Shown here: positions 51,527-62,064 of the stretch, in pieces | Position numbering within the stretch: position 1 is the first letter of the stretch | How the letters are laid out: each line of letters begins with the position of its first letter | NCBI RefSeq assembly: GCF_019801215.1 | Contig: NZ_JAHVJO010000002.1 | Span: 620,001-684,000 of the forward strand | DNA from: Fictibacillus nanhaiensis | GTDB taxonomy: Bacteria; Bacillota; Bacilli; Bacillales; Fictibacillaceae | Length of the DNA: 64,000 nt | Reading direction: 5' to 3' | The notes under the pieces: model-generated | Databases searched by the model: none | What the model saw: the letters and a program-made list of their open reading frames with translations, nothing else | Told to the model about the DNA's origin: nothing | Position numbers and translations under genes: made by a program

Positions 51527-52813
51527 TTAGTTCGTTACAGTTTTAACGCGTTTTGCAGAACCCTTTTTCTCTGATTCAAAAAGCTCGAAAAACTCTTCGT
51601 TGTTTTCCGTTTTACGCATACGTTTCATGAACTTATCAACGAAATCAAATGAGTCGTCCATCGTTTTACGGATCGACCATAAGGCTTCAAGATGATCTTT
51701 GGCGATAAGCATCTCTTCTTTTCTTGTTCCAGAGCGGCGAATGTCGATTGCCGGGAAAATACGGCGCTCAGCAAGTTTGCGGTCTAAGTGAAGCTCCATG
51801 TTTCCTGTTCCTTTGAACTCCTCATAGATCACGTCATCCATACGAGAACCTGTATCAACAAGGGCTGTAGCTAAAATTGTCAAGCTGCCGCCTTCTTCAA
51901 TGTTACGTGCGGCACCGAAAAAGCGTTTCGGACGATGGAAAGCGGCCGGGTCAATACCACCTGAAAGTGTTCGTCCGCTCGGCGGAATTACGAGGTTATA
52001 GGCACGAGCAAGACGCGTGATGCTATCAAGCAAAATCACAACGTCCTTTTTGTGCTCAACAAGTCTCATGGCGCGCTCAAGAACGAGCTCAGCCACTTTT
52101 ATATGATTTTCAGGGACCTCATCGAACGTCGAACTCACAACGTCACCTTTTACAGAACGCTCGATATCGGTTACTTCCTCTGGACGTTCATCGATTAAAA
52201 GAACGATCAGCTCCACTTGCGGGTTGTTGGTCGTCACACTATGTGCGATTTCTTTTAAAAGGCTCGTCTTACCTGCTTTCGGAGGAGCGACGATCAATCC
52301 ACGCTGACCAAAGCCGACAGGAGCCATCATGTCGATGATTCGCGTAGAAATATTGTTGCTTGTTGTTTCCATAACCATTTTCTTTTCCGGATAAAGAGCC
52401 GTCAGAGCAGGGAAATGCACGCGTTCTTTTGCTGTTTCAGGATCTTCTCCATTAACTGCGTTAACTTGTAAAAGTCCATAATACCGCTCGTTTTCTTTTG
52501 GAGGGCGAACTTTACCTGAAACTTTATCCCCGTTTCTAAGATCGAACCTGCGAATTTGAGAGGCAGAGATATAGATATCCTGTGAGCTAGGCGAATAGTT
52601 AATCGGTCGCAAAAAGCCGAAGCCTTCATTCGGAATAATCTCTAATACACCTTCCATGAATGAAAAACCATCAAGCTCTGCTTGTGCTTTTAAGATCGAA
52701 AACATCAGCTCACGTTTCGTCAGCTTTCCGTAGTATTGAATATTATATTGTTTGGCAAGCTCATAAAGCTCTTTTAATTTCTTGTTTTCTAATGTTGCTA
52801 AATCAATCCCCAT
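51527..52813 (-). CDS. rho: Transcription termination factor Rho
   Basis: A 428-residue hexameric RNA helicase. N-terminal Rho_N helices ([17 protein letters not shown]), cold-shock-like RNA-binding domain ([17 protein letters not shown]), and ATPase with P-loop [15 protein letters not shown] and the R/Q-loop region. Same locus as B. subtilis. Confidence 0.98.
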   Translation of the reverse strand: MGIDLATLENKKLKELYELAKQYNIQYYGKLTKRELMFSILKAQAELDGFSFMEGVLEIIPNEGFGFLRPINYSPSSQDIYISASQIRRFDLRNGDKVSGKVRPPKENERYYGLLQVNAVNGEDPETAKERVHFPALTALYPEKKMVMETTSNNISTRIIDMMAPVGFGQRGLIVAPPKAGKTSLLKEIAHSVTTNNPQVELIVLLIDERPEEVTDIERSVKGDVVSSTFDEVPENHIKVAELVLERAMRLVEHKKDVVILLDSITRLARAYNLVIPPSGRTLSGGIDPAAFHRPKRFFGAARNIEEGGSLTILATALVDTGSRMDDVIYEEFKGTGNMELHLDRKLAERRIFPAIDIRRSGTRKEEMLIAKDHLEALWSIRKTMDDSFDFVDKFMKRMRKTENNEEFFELFESEKKGSAKRVKTVTN

Positions 52814-53119
52814 AGTGACACCACGCTTTTCTAAATTTACTATTTATTTTTGTTTTGTTTAAATAAAATTTTTGGGATTTAGTCTATGTGTTTTAGGTTT
52901 TAGTGAATGGAAGGAGTTCCTCGAAAGTTAAGGTTAGTGGGTTTGAAGAATTAAATAAAAGTAATCATACTTCTTATTTTAACCACAAAAATGGCCTTTA
53001 ATCAAGCTAAAGAAACTTAAGACATCTTTTCCTAAAACGTGCATTTCCAATAGATAGCAGAATTCTCTAAACCATCAAGTAAGAAAGACCGGACGTGATG
53101 TCCGGCCTCACTTAAGGAT
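52814..53119. other. Intergenic region upstream of rho
   Basis: 306 AT-rich bases between glpX and rho. It holds the glpX terminator (stem GGCCGGACAT / CGTCCGGTC on the minus strand, 53084-53108, then TTTCTT). The remainder should contain the rho promoter and leader, but I cannot assign boxes with confidence. No gene seen. Confidence 0.6.
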
Positions 53120-54088
53120 TTATGGTTTTATAACAAGGTCTGGCTTTTTCTTTAAGCTATGTCTGCCATCGATAAAGCGAACCGTACCTGACTTTGCGCG
53201 CATAACAACAGATTGAGTTGTTCCTGTTGAACCATCAAAACGAACCCCTTTTAACAGTTCACCATCTGTTACACCAGTAGCTGCAAAGATCGCGTCATCC
53301 CCTTTTACGAGATCATCCATGTACAATACGCGGTTCACATCCTCGATCCCCATGCGTTTGCAGCGCTCTAGTTCCTCATCGTTTTGAGGAAGAAGCTTCC
53401 CTTGAAGCTCCCCGCCAAGACACTTCAATGCTACGGCTGCGATTACCCCTTCAGGTGCACCACCTGATCCGAATAAAATATCAACGCCTGTATCATCAAA
53501 AGCGGTATTAATTGCAGCAGCGACGTCTCCATCAGAGATTAGCTTAATTCTTGCACCTGCTTCACGAATGTCATGAATGATCTTTTCGTGACGCGGACGG
53601 TCCAAAATAACAGCTACTAAGTCTTCGATGTTTTTATTTTTTGCTTCTGCAACAGCTTTTAAGTTATCAATCACTGGTGCGTTAATATCGATTTTCCCGA
53701 CGCTCTCACGGCCGACTGCAATTTTGTCCATATACATGTCTGGAGCATGAAGCAGGTTGCCATGATCTGCGATAGCAAGGACAGCAAGTGCGTTCCAAGT
53801 ACCAGAAGCAACAATGTTCGTACCTTCTAAAGGATCTACAGCAACGTCTACACGAGGACCGTAGCCTGTACCAAGCTTTTCTCCGATATAAAGCATCGGT
53901 GCTTCGTCCATTTCTCCTTCACCGATAACAACAGTTCCTTTCATAGGTACCGTGTCAAAAACATTTCTCATCGCGGTTGTAGCAGCATCGTCCGCCTCGT
54001 CTTTCTTGCCTCTTCCCATCCATCGTGCAGATGCGAGTGCAGCTGCTTCTGTAACACGAACTAGCTCCATCGATAAACTTCTTTCCAT
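53120..54088 (-). CDS. glpX: Fructose-1,6-bisphosphatase class II
   Basis: A 322-residue metal-dependent FBPase for gluconeogenesis. Motifs: [34 protein letters not shown] and [18 protein letters not shown]. The family name comes from E. coli glpX; in Bacillus it lies between murA2 and rho as here. Confidence 0.97.
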   Translation of the reverse strand: MERSLSMELVRVTEAAALASARWMGRGKKDEADDAATTAMRNVFDTVPMKGTVVIGEGEMDEAPMLYIGEKLGTGYGPRVDVAVDPLEGTNIVASGTWNALAVLAIADHGNLLHAPDMYMDKIAVGRESVGKIDINAPVIDNLKAVAEAKNKNIEDLVAVILDRPRHEKIIHDIREAGARIKLISDGDVAAAINTAFDDTGVDILFGSGGAPEGVIAAVALKCLGGELQGKLLPQNDEELERCKRMGIEDVNRVLYMDDLVKGDDAIFAATGVTDGELLKGVRFDGSTGTTQSVVMRAKSGTVRFIDGRHSLKKKPDLVIKP

Positions 54089-54139
54089 AACTTGGTTCCC
54101 CTCCCGTTAACTTGAAACGCTTACATTTTTATCTCGAAG

Positions 54140-54172
54140 AAAAACCACCGGATGTTGGTGATTTTTCTCTTC
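54140..54172 (-). terminator. Hairpin between murA2 and glpX
   Basis: On the minus strand ATCACC and GGTGGT flank a 7-base loop and are followed by TTTTTC; the outer AGAAAAA / TTTTTCTT extends the stem. It likely ends the murA2 transcript. Confidence 0.6.
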
Positions 54173-54178
54173 GTTTTA

Positions 54179-55471
54179 TTAGGAATTCCTGAGTTCTTCC
54201 ATCTCTTCAACACCCATATTTTCACGCCATACTTTTGCTCCAAGTCCTTTTAGCTTGTCTACTAAAGACTCATAACCGCGATCAATATGTTCAAGGCCTG
54301 AGATTTCTGTTATACCTTCTGCCATAAGACCTGCAACAACGAGCGCCGCTCCTGCACGAAGATCTGAAGCTTTTACTTTTGCTCCTTCAAGCTTGGTAGG
54401 CCCATTAATAATAGCTGAGCGTCCTTCTACTTTCACATTCGCTCCCATGCGGCGAAGTTCGTCTATATGCTTGAATCGTGCACTATAGATCGTATCTGTT
54501 ACAATGCTCGTTCCTTCTGAGCTTGTTAATAGCGATGTAAAAGGCTGCTGCAGGTCTGTCGGAAATCCTGGATAGACTAGCGTTTTTATATCGACACTCT
54601 TTAACGGATCATTACCGCGATAAACAAGGACTTGATCGTCTCTTGTTTCGATATAAACACCCATTTCTCTTAACTTGGCGATAAGGGATTCAAGGTGCAG
54701 CGGGATTACATTATCTAGCAATACTTGCTGACCCATTGAAGCCGCAAGAATCATATACGTACCAGCTTCAATACGATCTGGAATGATAGAATGACGGCAT
54801 CCGTGCATTTTATCGACGCCATCAATACGGATCACGTCAGTACCTGCACCTTTGATCTTGGCACCCATACTCGTTAAAAGTGTTGCTACGTCAATAATTT
54901 CTGGTTCCTTTGCTGCATTTTCAATGATCGTTTGCCCTTTTGCTCTTACTGCGGCAAGCATGATATTGATCGTCGCCCCTACACTAACAACATCCAAGTA
55001 GATTCGTGCACCAACAAGCTCATCGGCGCGCAAATAAATCGCACCTTGCTCATTCGTTACTTTAGCACCGAGAGCTTCAAAACCTTTAATGTGCTGATCG
55101 ATTGGACGCGGTCCAAGGTTACAACCGCCAGGCAGTCCGATTACCGCTTTTTTAAAACGCCCAAGCATCGCACCCATTAAGTAATAAGACGCTCTAAGTT
55201 TTTTCACTTTTCCGTTCGGAAGGGGCATCGCAATCATGCTTTCAGGATTAACCGTTAGTGACTGATTATCATCAAGGTAAGCTTCTCCCCCGATTTCCTC
55301 TAACAGATCACGCAAAATACGAACGTCTGAAATGTTAGGTAAACCTTCTATGGTAACGGTTGATTCTGCAAGTATTGTAGCTGGGATTAAAGCCACCGCA
55401 CTATTTTTTGCTCCGCTTATGTGGACCGTTCCTTCAAGAGGATAGCCCCCTTCAATCATCAGTTTTTCCAT
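54179..55471 (-). CDS. murA2: UDP-N-acetylglucosamine 1-carboxyvinyltransferase (second copy type)
   Basis: A 430-residue EPSP-synthase-fold enzyme for the first committed step of peptidoglycan synthesis. [21 protein letters not shown] opens the protein; [20 protein letters not shown] contains the catalytic, fosfomycin-reactive Cys. By position (next to tal and fbaA) it corresponds to B. subtilis murAB. Confidence 0.96.
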   Translation of the reverse strand: MEKLMIEGGYPLEGTVHISGAKNSAVALIPATILAESTVTIEGLPNISDVRILRDLLEEIGGEAYLDDNQSLTVNPESMIAMPLPNGKVKKLRASYYLMGAMLGRFKKAVIGLPGGCNLGPRPIDQHIKGFEALGAKVTNEQGAIYLRADELVGARIYLDVVSVGATINIMLAAVRAKGQTIIENAAKEPEIIDVATLLTSMGAKIKGAGTDVIRIDGVDKMHGCRHSIIPDRIEAGTYMILAASMGQQVLLDNVIPLHLESLIAKLREMGVYIETRDDQVLVYRGNDPLKSVDIKTLVYPGFPTDLQQPFTSLLTSSEGTSIVTDTIYSARFKHIDELRRMGANVKVEGRSAIINGPTKLEGAKVKASDLRAGAALVVAGLMAEGITEISGLEHIDRGYESLVDKLKGLGAKVWRENMGVEEMEELRNS

Positions 55472-55578
55472 GGTAAACTCCTTTCAGTAAGAGTCACAAA
55501 TGACAAGTTAGATGTGAATATTTTACCAATTTCGTTAGTTTTATTATTTACCAAAATTTTCTTTTCATGTGGAAAAAA

Positions 55579-56229
55579 TTACTTTTTATTCGCTGCATCC
55601 CAATCCGCAAGAAATTTCTCAATACCTTGGTCTGTTAATGGATGCTTTACAAGTCCTTTTATAACATTCGGTGGAATTGTTGCGATATGGGCGCCGCGAA
55701 TTGCCGCTTCTGTTACATGAATCGGGTGGCGAATGGATGCTGCGATAATCTCGGTCGGAATTTCATGAATCGCAAAAATTTGTGCAACTTGTGAGATAAG
55801 CTCTAATCCATCCTGACCGATGTCATCTAAGCGTCCCAGGAACGGTGAAACATATGTCGCACCTGCACGTGCAGCCAATAAAGCTTGGTTTGCATTAAAA
55901 ATCAACGTTACGTTCGTTTTTATGTTTTCATCAGAGAAGGTTTTAACTGCCTTTAACCCATCAAGCGTCATTGGCACTTTTACGGTAATATTAGGAGCAA
56001 TTCCAGCCAACTCACGGCCTTCTGTTACCATTTCTTCATAAGAAGTTCCGATCACCTCAGCACTTACAGAACCCGAAACAAGGCTAGTAATTTCTTTTAA
56101 GCGTTCATGAAAATCTACGCCTTTTTCTTTCGCTACTAGCGATGGGTTCGTTGTTACACCAGATAAAATGCCCAGGTCATAGGCTTCTTTAATATCATCA
56201 ATATTTGCCGTATCGATAAAGAATTTCAA
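55579..56229 (-). CDS. tal: Transaldolase (fructose-6-phosphate aldolase-like subfamily)
   Basis: 216 residues from a TTG at 56229, preceded by CAGGAG at 8 bases. A short-form transaldolase: [48 protein letters not shown] (Schiff-base Lys) and [15 protein letters not shown]. Links the pentose phosphate pathway and glycolysis. Next to fbaA as in B. subtilis. Confidence 0.95.
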   Translation of the reverse strand: MKFFIDTANIDDIKEAYDLGILSGVTTNPSLVAKEKGVDFHERLKEITSLVSGSVSAEVIGTSYEEMVTEGRELAGIAPNITVKVPMTLDGLKAVKTFSDENIKTNVTLIFNANQALLAARAGATYVSPFLGRLDDIGQDGLELISQVAQIFAIHEIPTEIIAASIRHPIHVTEAAIRGAHIATIPPNVIKGLVKHPLTDQGIEKFLADWDAANKK

Positions 56230-56361
56230 AACACTCACTCCTGTATGTTAAATTTCTCTTTCATTTATATTCTTTTATAACACGTACTTCTTCATTCACA
56301 AAAGATGTACGCTTATTTTGATTACATTTCTAATGAAGTTACACACTCTTATAGTGTAAAT

Positions 56362-56390
56362 GAAACCGCCTATGATGTATAGGCGGTTTC
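56362..56390 (-). terminator. Hairpin terminator of fbaA
   Basis: A perfect 12-bp stem GAAACCGCCTAT / ATAGGCGGTTTC with a short loop. The T run after it is weak. Confidence 0.7.
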
Positions 56391-56427
56391 AAAGAAAGCT
56401 TCATATTAGGCTTATTTGACCAGAAAA

Positions 56428-57291
56428 TTACGCTTTGTTGGCAGAACCGAACTCACGCATTTTTCCTGCTACTGTTGTTTGAATCGCATCACGTGCAGCA
56501 GTCAAGTATTTACGAGGATCATATTGACCTGGATTTGCTTCAATATACTCTTTTACGGCTTTTTGAGAAGCGATTTGGTTTTCTGTATTTACGTTAATTT
56601 TAGCCGTTCCTAAAGAAATTGCTTTTTGGATATCTTTTGTTGGAATACCTGTACCACCATGAAGAACAAGAGGGATACCCGTAAGTTCCATGACTTCCTG
56701 CATGCGGTCAAATCCAAGGTTAGGCTCACCTTTGTAAGGACCGTGAACAGAACCAAGTGCAGGTGCAAAACAGTCTACGCCTGTTTCACGAACAAGTTGA
56801 TCACACTCAGATGGAACAGCGTAAGCAGCTTCAGCATCATCAACGATCAAGTCATCTTCTTGTCCACCAATACGGCCTAGTTCTGCTTCAACAGAAACAC
56901 CGTGGATGTGAGCAAGTTCAACTACTTTTTTCGTTAATGCAATGTTTTCTTCTAACGGATGATGAGAACCATCGATCATGACGGAAGTAAAACCTGCATG
57001 AATCGCTTCAGCACACTTTTGGAAGCTAGAACCATGGTCCAAATGAATCGCAACCGGAACAGTCACTTTGTACTCTTCCATAAGTGCTTTTACCATTGCA
57101 ACCGTAAGCTTAAATCCACCCATATAACGAGCAGCACCTTCAGATACACCAAGAATAACTGGTGAATTCTCTTCTTGTGCAGCTTTTAAAATAGCTTGAG
57201 TGAACTCAAGGTTGTTCAAGTTAAATTGACCAACTGCATAATTTTCCGCTTTTGCTTTTTCAAGCATTTCCTTCATTGAAACTAAAGGCAT
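56428..57291 (-). CDS. fbaA: Class II fructose-bisphosphate aldolase
   Basis: A 287-residue zinc aldolase. Zinc ligands: His in [14 protein letters not shown], in [11 protein letters not shown] and in [16 protein letters not shown]-like region is [10 protein letters not shown]. The promoter region holds TTGCGG-17-TATGCT on the minus strand (57470-57442) and a perfect cre site just upstream. Confidence 0.98.
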   Translation of the reverse strand: MPLVSMKEMLEKAKAENYAVGQFNLNNLEFTQAILKAAQEENSPVILGVSEGAARYMGGFKLTVAMVKALMEEYKVTVPVAIHLDHGSSFQKCAEAIHAGFTSVMIDGSHHPLEENIALTKKVVELAHIHGVSVEAELGRIGGQEDDLIVDDAEAAYAVPSECDQLVRETGVDCFAPALGSVHGPYKGEPNLGFDRMQEVMELTGIPLVLHGGTGIPTKDIQKAISLGTAKINVNTENQIASQKAVKEYIEANPGQYDPRKYLTAARDAIQTTVAGKMREFGSANKA

Positions 57292-57488
57292 GTACTAGTC
57301 CTCCTTATGTTTTGGCACGAGCAGACCAACTACTGTGTTTTATATTGCTGAAATGTTAAAAACAGCAAAAAGAAGCCATTATAGTTTTCCTTTCATGGCG
57401 TCTTGCTAAACATTTCATAATGCTCATTTTCATTCTAGTATAGCATACCAATATCGCCGAAAAACCGCAACACATCAACGTTTTCTAG

Positions 57489-57502
57489 TGTAAACGCTAT
57501 CA
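57489..57502. promoter_or_regulatory. cre site upstream of fbaA
   Basis: TGTAAACGCTATCA matches TGWAANCGNTNWCA throughout. It lies about 20 bases upstream of the predicted fbaA promoter and about 30 bases after the spo0F stop, so CcpA may control fbaA, as activator or repressor. Confidence 0.65.
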
Positions 57503-57532
57503 TTGGCTACATACTTGGAAATCTTAATTTTT

Positions 57533-57910
57533 TTATGTTGAAGGAGTGTTCAGTGGAAGTTCTTTCCTAACAGCCGCTCGGATCTCATCAATATCGAATG
57601 GCTTAGCAAAATGAGTAATGGCTCCTAGTTTCATGGCTTCGTGAATCATATCGAGTTCACCATATGCTGTCATAATGATTACTTGAATCGTCTCATCGTG
57701 CTTTTTCACACGGCGAAGAATTTCAAGTCCATCCATCCCAGGAATTTTCATATCTAGAATAACAAGATCAGGACGGTCTTTCTCTACAATCGAAAGCGCT
57801 TGTACACCATTGGCTGCTTGATACGTCTTATACCCTTCTTTTTGAAAGATCTCATTTAATAGAATCCTGATGCCATACTGATCGTCTACAATTAAAATTT
57901 TCCCGCTCAT
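57533..57910 (-). CDS. spo0F: Sporulation phosphorelay response regulator Spo0F
   Basis: A 125-residue single-domain receiver passing phosphate from sporulation kinases to Spo0B. Acidic pocket Asp9-Asp10 ([11 protein letters not shown]), phospho-acceptor Asp53 (VILDMKIPG), Thr and Lys switches in IMTAYGE and FAKPFD. No output domain. Preceded by a likely sigma-H promoter. Confidence 0.97.
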   Translation of the reverse strand: MSGKILIVDDQYGIRILLNEIFQKEGYKTYQAANGVQALSIVEKDRPDLVILDMKIPGMDGLEILRRVKKHDETIQVIIMTAYGELDMIHEAMKLGAITHFAKPFDIDEIRAAVRKELPLNTPST

Positions 57911-57958
57911 TATTGCTCACCCCATCTGAGTTCATTTGCAAAACCCTTTTATGTTTAC

Positions 57959-57985
57959 ATTCGCTATATGCAAAGATTTTCCTGC
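57959..57985 (-). promoter_or_regulatory. Probable sigma-H promoter of spo0F
   Basis: On the minus strand GCAGGAAAAT (57985-57976) and GCGAAT (57964-57959) have the composition and about 12-base spacing of sigma-H promoters (RWAGGAWWT, HGAAT). spo0F is sigma-H dependent in B. subtilis. Confidence 0.55.
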
Positions 57986-58071
57986 TGTCTTCCATGAAAT
58001 GTATGGTTAAATTCAGTATACTAAATAAATGAGCAACAAGGCGATAATTTGAATAGTAAGGGAGTCATCTC

Positions 58072-58614
58072 ATGTTAAAAATTTTTTCAACGCAAGTTTC
58101 AGGGTTATTAAAAACCATCTCCGATAAAGAAGAACAATCAATCGAGGAAAGTTCCCGCCTGCTGGCACAAACCGTTTTGTCTGAAGGAACCGTATATTTC
58201 AAGGGATTTGGCGAGATGGATGCTGTTGTAAGCGAGGCGCTGTCCGGTGAGAATAAATTCCGGAGTGGTGCGGAGTTTACGGATGATAGTACGAAAAAGT
58301 TGCTGCCTGTAGATAGCGTTGTGTTGGCAAGCAGATTTTTGGATGATGAAGAAGCATTGGCGTTTTGTAAAAAAGTCAAAGAAAGTGCCGATTGCCATGT
58401 TATTTTGATGGGCGGACGAAGAAAAGATGCGGATAGTGAGTCCAGTAATGGAGCTGTGGCCGATATAGAGATTGATACGAAGGCTGTTCGTGGTTTAGTC
58501 CCACTAGATGACGGTTCTCGTATCGGATTCCCGTCTGGATTGACTGCATTATACGCCTATTATTCGGTATTTTTAACAACAAGTGAAATTTTAGAAGAAT
58601 ATGATGAGGAATAA
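58072..58614 (+). CDS. ywjG: DUF2529 protein (YwjG)
   Basis: A 180-residue soluble protein of unknown function, with a SIS-like alpha/beta look (VYFKGFGEMDAVVSEALSGE, VVLASRFLDDEEALAF, CHVILMGGRRK). It sits between spo0F and pyrG, divergent from spo0F, exactly as ywjG in B. subtilis. Confidence 0.9.
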   Translation: MLKIFSTQVSGLLKTISDKEEQSIEESSRLLAQTVLSEGTVYFKGFGEMDAVVSEALSGENKFRSGAEFTDDSTKKLLPVDSVVLASRFLDDEEALAFCKKVKESADCHVILMGGRRKDADSESSNGAVADIEIDTKAVRGLVPLDDGSRIGFPSGLTALYAYYSVFLTTSEILEEYDEE

Positions 58615-58619
58615 GGAGG

Positions 58620-58645
58620 AGCCTGGCTAATATGCCAGGCTTTTT
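58620..58645 (+). terminator. Terminator of ywjG
   Basis: Perfect 8-bp stem AGCCTGGC / GCCAGGCT, 6-base loop, five T. Confidence 0.9.
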
Positions 58646-58695
58646 CTTGTGATTTAATAGTTTGAGCGAGTCATATTAGTGGTCGAAAAAACTCG

Positions 58696-58800
58696 ATCAC
58701 ATAAAAAATAGATAAAATCACATAAAAAGTGAATGTCATCACATAAAAAACGGAACTCATCACATAAAAATAGATGCTGATCACATATTTTTCCTTTTTA
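58696..58800 (+). repeat. Tandem array of five 21-bp units (ATCACATAAAAA)
   Basis: Units start at 58696, 58717, 58738, 58759 and 58780, a period of exactly 21 bp, each with ATCACATA(AAAA) plus a variable 9-base part. It lies between the convergent ywjG and pyrG genes. The core is unrelated in sequence to the AATCCA elements but has the same unit length and number. Confidence 0.9.
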
Positions 58801-58839
58801 TTCCATTTATACTACCCACTAGACACCGACACCTCAACA

Positions 58840-58880
58840 AAAAACCGGCAGCCCCCCCAACGAAAAGGGAACTGCCGGCA
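58840..58880 (-). terminator. Terminator of pyrG
   Basis: On the minus strand GCCGGCAG and CTGCCGGT form the stem, followed by TTTTTT. Confidence 0.85.
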
Positions 58881-58893
58881 AACATTTTTCTAT

Positions 58894-60591
<1,698 letters not shown>

Positions 60592-60597
60592 TTAGCA

Positions 60598-60652
60598 AAA
60601 AATAAAAAGCAAAAGCGACACTTCCCCTATGGTTAGGGGGCACTTTTGCTTC
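60598..60652 (-). promoter_or_regulatory. pyrG attenuator hairpin
   Basis: On the minus strand AGCAAAAGTGCCCCCTA pairs with TAGGGG ... CGCTTTTGCT and is followed by TTTTTATTTTTTG. The pyrimidine-rich CCCCCUA in its 5' arm could pair with G residues added at the transcript 5' end when CTP is low, preventing termination, as shown for B. subtilis pyrG. Confidence 0.75.
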
Positions 60653-60700
60653 GATATTGTATAAAATTTAGTCTTTTTAATTAAAAAGATACAGGAATAG

Positions 60701-60739
60701 CCCAAAAATGATATTACCGGAGTACCTTGCTTGTGTCAA
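60701..60739 (-). promoter_or_regulatory. pyrG promoter with GGGC start
   Basis: On the minus strand a perfect TTGACA (60739-60734), a 17-base spacer and TAATAT (60716-60711), followed 7 bases later by GGGC (first G at 60703). The GGGC start is what reiterative G addition requires in B. subtilis pyrG. Confidence 0.8.
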
Positions 60740-60807
60740 GATGGTATGTGCATTCTCGTATGAAACATTTTGTTCCTAAATCGTGCTTTTAATGACTCAA
60801 AAACATA

Positions 60808-60838
60808 TAAAAAAACCGGCACGCACTGTACCGGTTCT
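60808..60838 (-). terminator. Terminator of rpoE
   Basis: On the minus strand AACCGG and CCGGTT flank an 11-base loop and are followed by TTTTT. Confidence 0.75.
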
Positions 60839-60843
60839 GCAAT

Positions 60844-61368
60844 TTATTGATCTTCGTCTTCATCTTCTTCTGAATCTTCATCTTCTTCATCAAAATCTTC
60901 GTCGTCTTCATCAAAATCTAATTCTTCGTCATCGTCGTCATCATCATCGTCATCGTCTGATAGATCGTCGTCTTCCTCGACAAACTCATCTTCCACTTCT
61001 AACTCATCGAAATCTTCATCATCGAAGTCCTCTTCAAAGTCATAATCGTCTGCAGAAGCTTTTTTACGCTTTGTTGGTTTGTTCGTAGCCCCAAGTTCTT
61101 CTTCACTGCTCTCTACAGGGTACCAAACCTTCAAACCCCATTTATTGTCTCCTAATGAAACGAAACGTCCATCAATGTTCATATCTGTGTAAAAATAAGC
61201 AATTCGGTTTTCAACTGCTGTTTTAGACAGACCTTTAATTTCTGCTATTTGTTTGACCAAATCGTAAAATTGAATAGGTTGCTTTTCATTCTGCAAAATT
61301 TCAAATGCGATTTCGACCATAGACATTTCAACGACTTGCTCTTTCGTATACGTGTTCAGCATAGCCAC
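60844..61368 (-). CDS. rpoE: RNA polymerase delta subunit
   Basis: About 174 residues. An N-terminal globular domain (about 10-90; SMVEIAFEILQNEKQPIQFYDLV, FYTDMNIDGRFVSLGDNKWGL) is followed by a Lys-rich patch and a highly acidic Asp/Glu tail, the delta hallmark that displaces nucleic acids from RNA polymerase. The GTG at 61368 lies 7 bases after GGAAG and is preferred; ATG two codons later is possible. Confidence 0.95.
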   Translation of the reverse strand: MAMLNTYTKEQVVEMSMVEIAFEILQNEKQPIQFYDLVKQIAEIKGLSKTAVENRIAYFYTDMNIDGRFVSLGDNKWGLKVWYPVESSEEELGATNKPTKRKKASADDYDFEEDFDDEDFDELEVEDEFVEEDDDLSDDDDDDDDDDEELDFDEDDEDFDEEDEDSEEDEDEDQ

Positions 61369-61548
61369 ATCGGCACTTCCTTTCTTTCTCCACACTCATT
61401 TATATCAACACATTGTGCTCATTCTCTAGAAGAATCATACTCTTCATTATAAACAAATCCTATACGGATATGCCAGTAGTAATCTCTCTTTTTTGCATAA
61501 AAGGTTTTGTGAAGAGTGTAAGATCGCACTTCGATGCTCTTGAAAATG

Positions 61549-61635
61549 GTTGATTTTGCGCTCCAGGTCTCTCGCTTTCCGCGGGCCACCCGTGAGCACG
61601 CAAGAGTCTCGCCACCTTGCACTAGAATTGAAAAG
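61549..61635 (-). repeat. Shortened palindromic element (reverse orientation)
   Basis: Starts GTTGAT and contains TCTCGCTTTCCGCGGG and AGAGTCTCGCC, matching the outer blocks of the 5503-5630 element read in reverse. The central 40-45 bases are missing, so the two arms are brought together. Confidence 0.7.
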
Positions 61636-61735
61636 TCAAATGCCACAAGCTTTAAGTGTAGCTTTCAAAAAGATCTTTTTCTAAAAATTAACGCTATAGA
61701 GAGACCTTTAAGAACACTTCATCGATTAGTTCATT

Positions 61736-61980
61736 GAAGCGGAAGGGCGAGACTCCTGCAGGATGAGTGGGACAGGTGAGACCATTCAATGACGCTAAGC
61801 GGCGAATGGGCTCACCGCACACCCTGCGGAAAGCGAGCCCTGCAATGGATTAGTTAATTGAAGCGGAAGGGCGAGACTCCTGCAGGATGAGTGGGACAGG
61901 TGAGACCATTTAATGACGCAAAGCGGCGAATGGGCTCACCGCACACCCTGCGGAAAGCGAGCCCTGCAGCGGAAGTTAAC
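61736..61980 (+). repeat. Tandem pair of 124-bp palindromic elements
   Basis: Two almost identical units begin at 61736 and 61860 (period 124). Each runs from GAAGCGGAAGGGCGAGACTC through CAGGTGAGACCATT and GGGCTCACCGC to CTGCGGAAAGCGAGCCCTGC. Only a few bases differ between them (for example TTCAATGACGCTAAG against TTTAATGACGCAAAG), so the duplication is recent. The end reads GTTAAC. Confidence 0.88.
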
Positions 61981-62021
61981 CCCATTAATAGCAATAAACT
62001 ATTTTAAATCCGCTTTCGCAA

Positions 62022-62052
62022 AGAAAAAAGAACCACTAAAAAAACGGCTCTT
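62022..62052 (-). terminator. Terminator of icmF
   Basis: On the minus strand AAGAGCC pairs with GGTTCTT (one G-T pair), followed by TTTTC, about 10 bases after the stop. Confidence 0.65.
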
Positions 62053-62064
62053 CCTCTATTAAAT

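Larger units (their letters stand above)
61369..62064. other. Repeat-rich gap between icmF and rpoE
   Basis: Roughly 700 bases without a supported gene. It contains a short reverse-oriented copy of the palindromic element (61549-61635), two tandem forward copies (61736-61980), and the icmF terminator. Short frames here are artefacts of the repeats. Confidence 0.8.

Noticed and set aside
54105-54120. cre site upstream of glpX (TGTAAGCGTTTCA)
   Set aside because: One half fits, but the motif is a base short and loses the second half of the consensus.
61419-61646. 75-codon frame between rpoE and icmF
   Set aside because: Half of it is the shortened palindromic element; no recognisable product.
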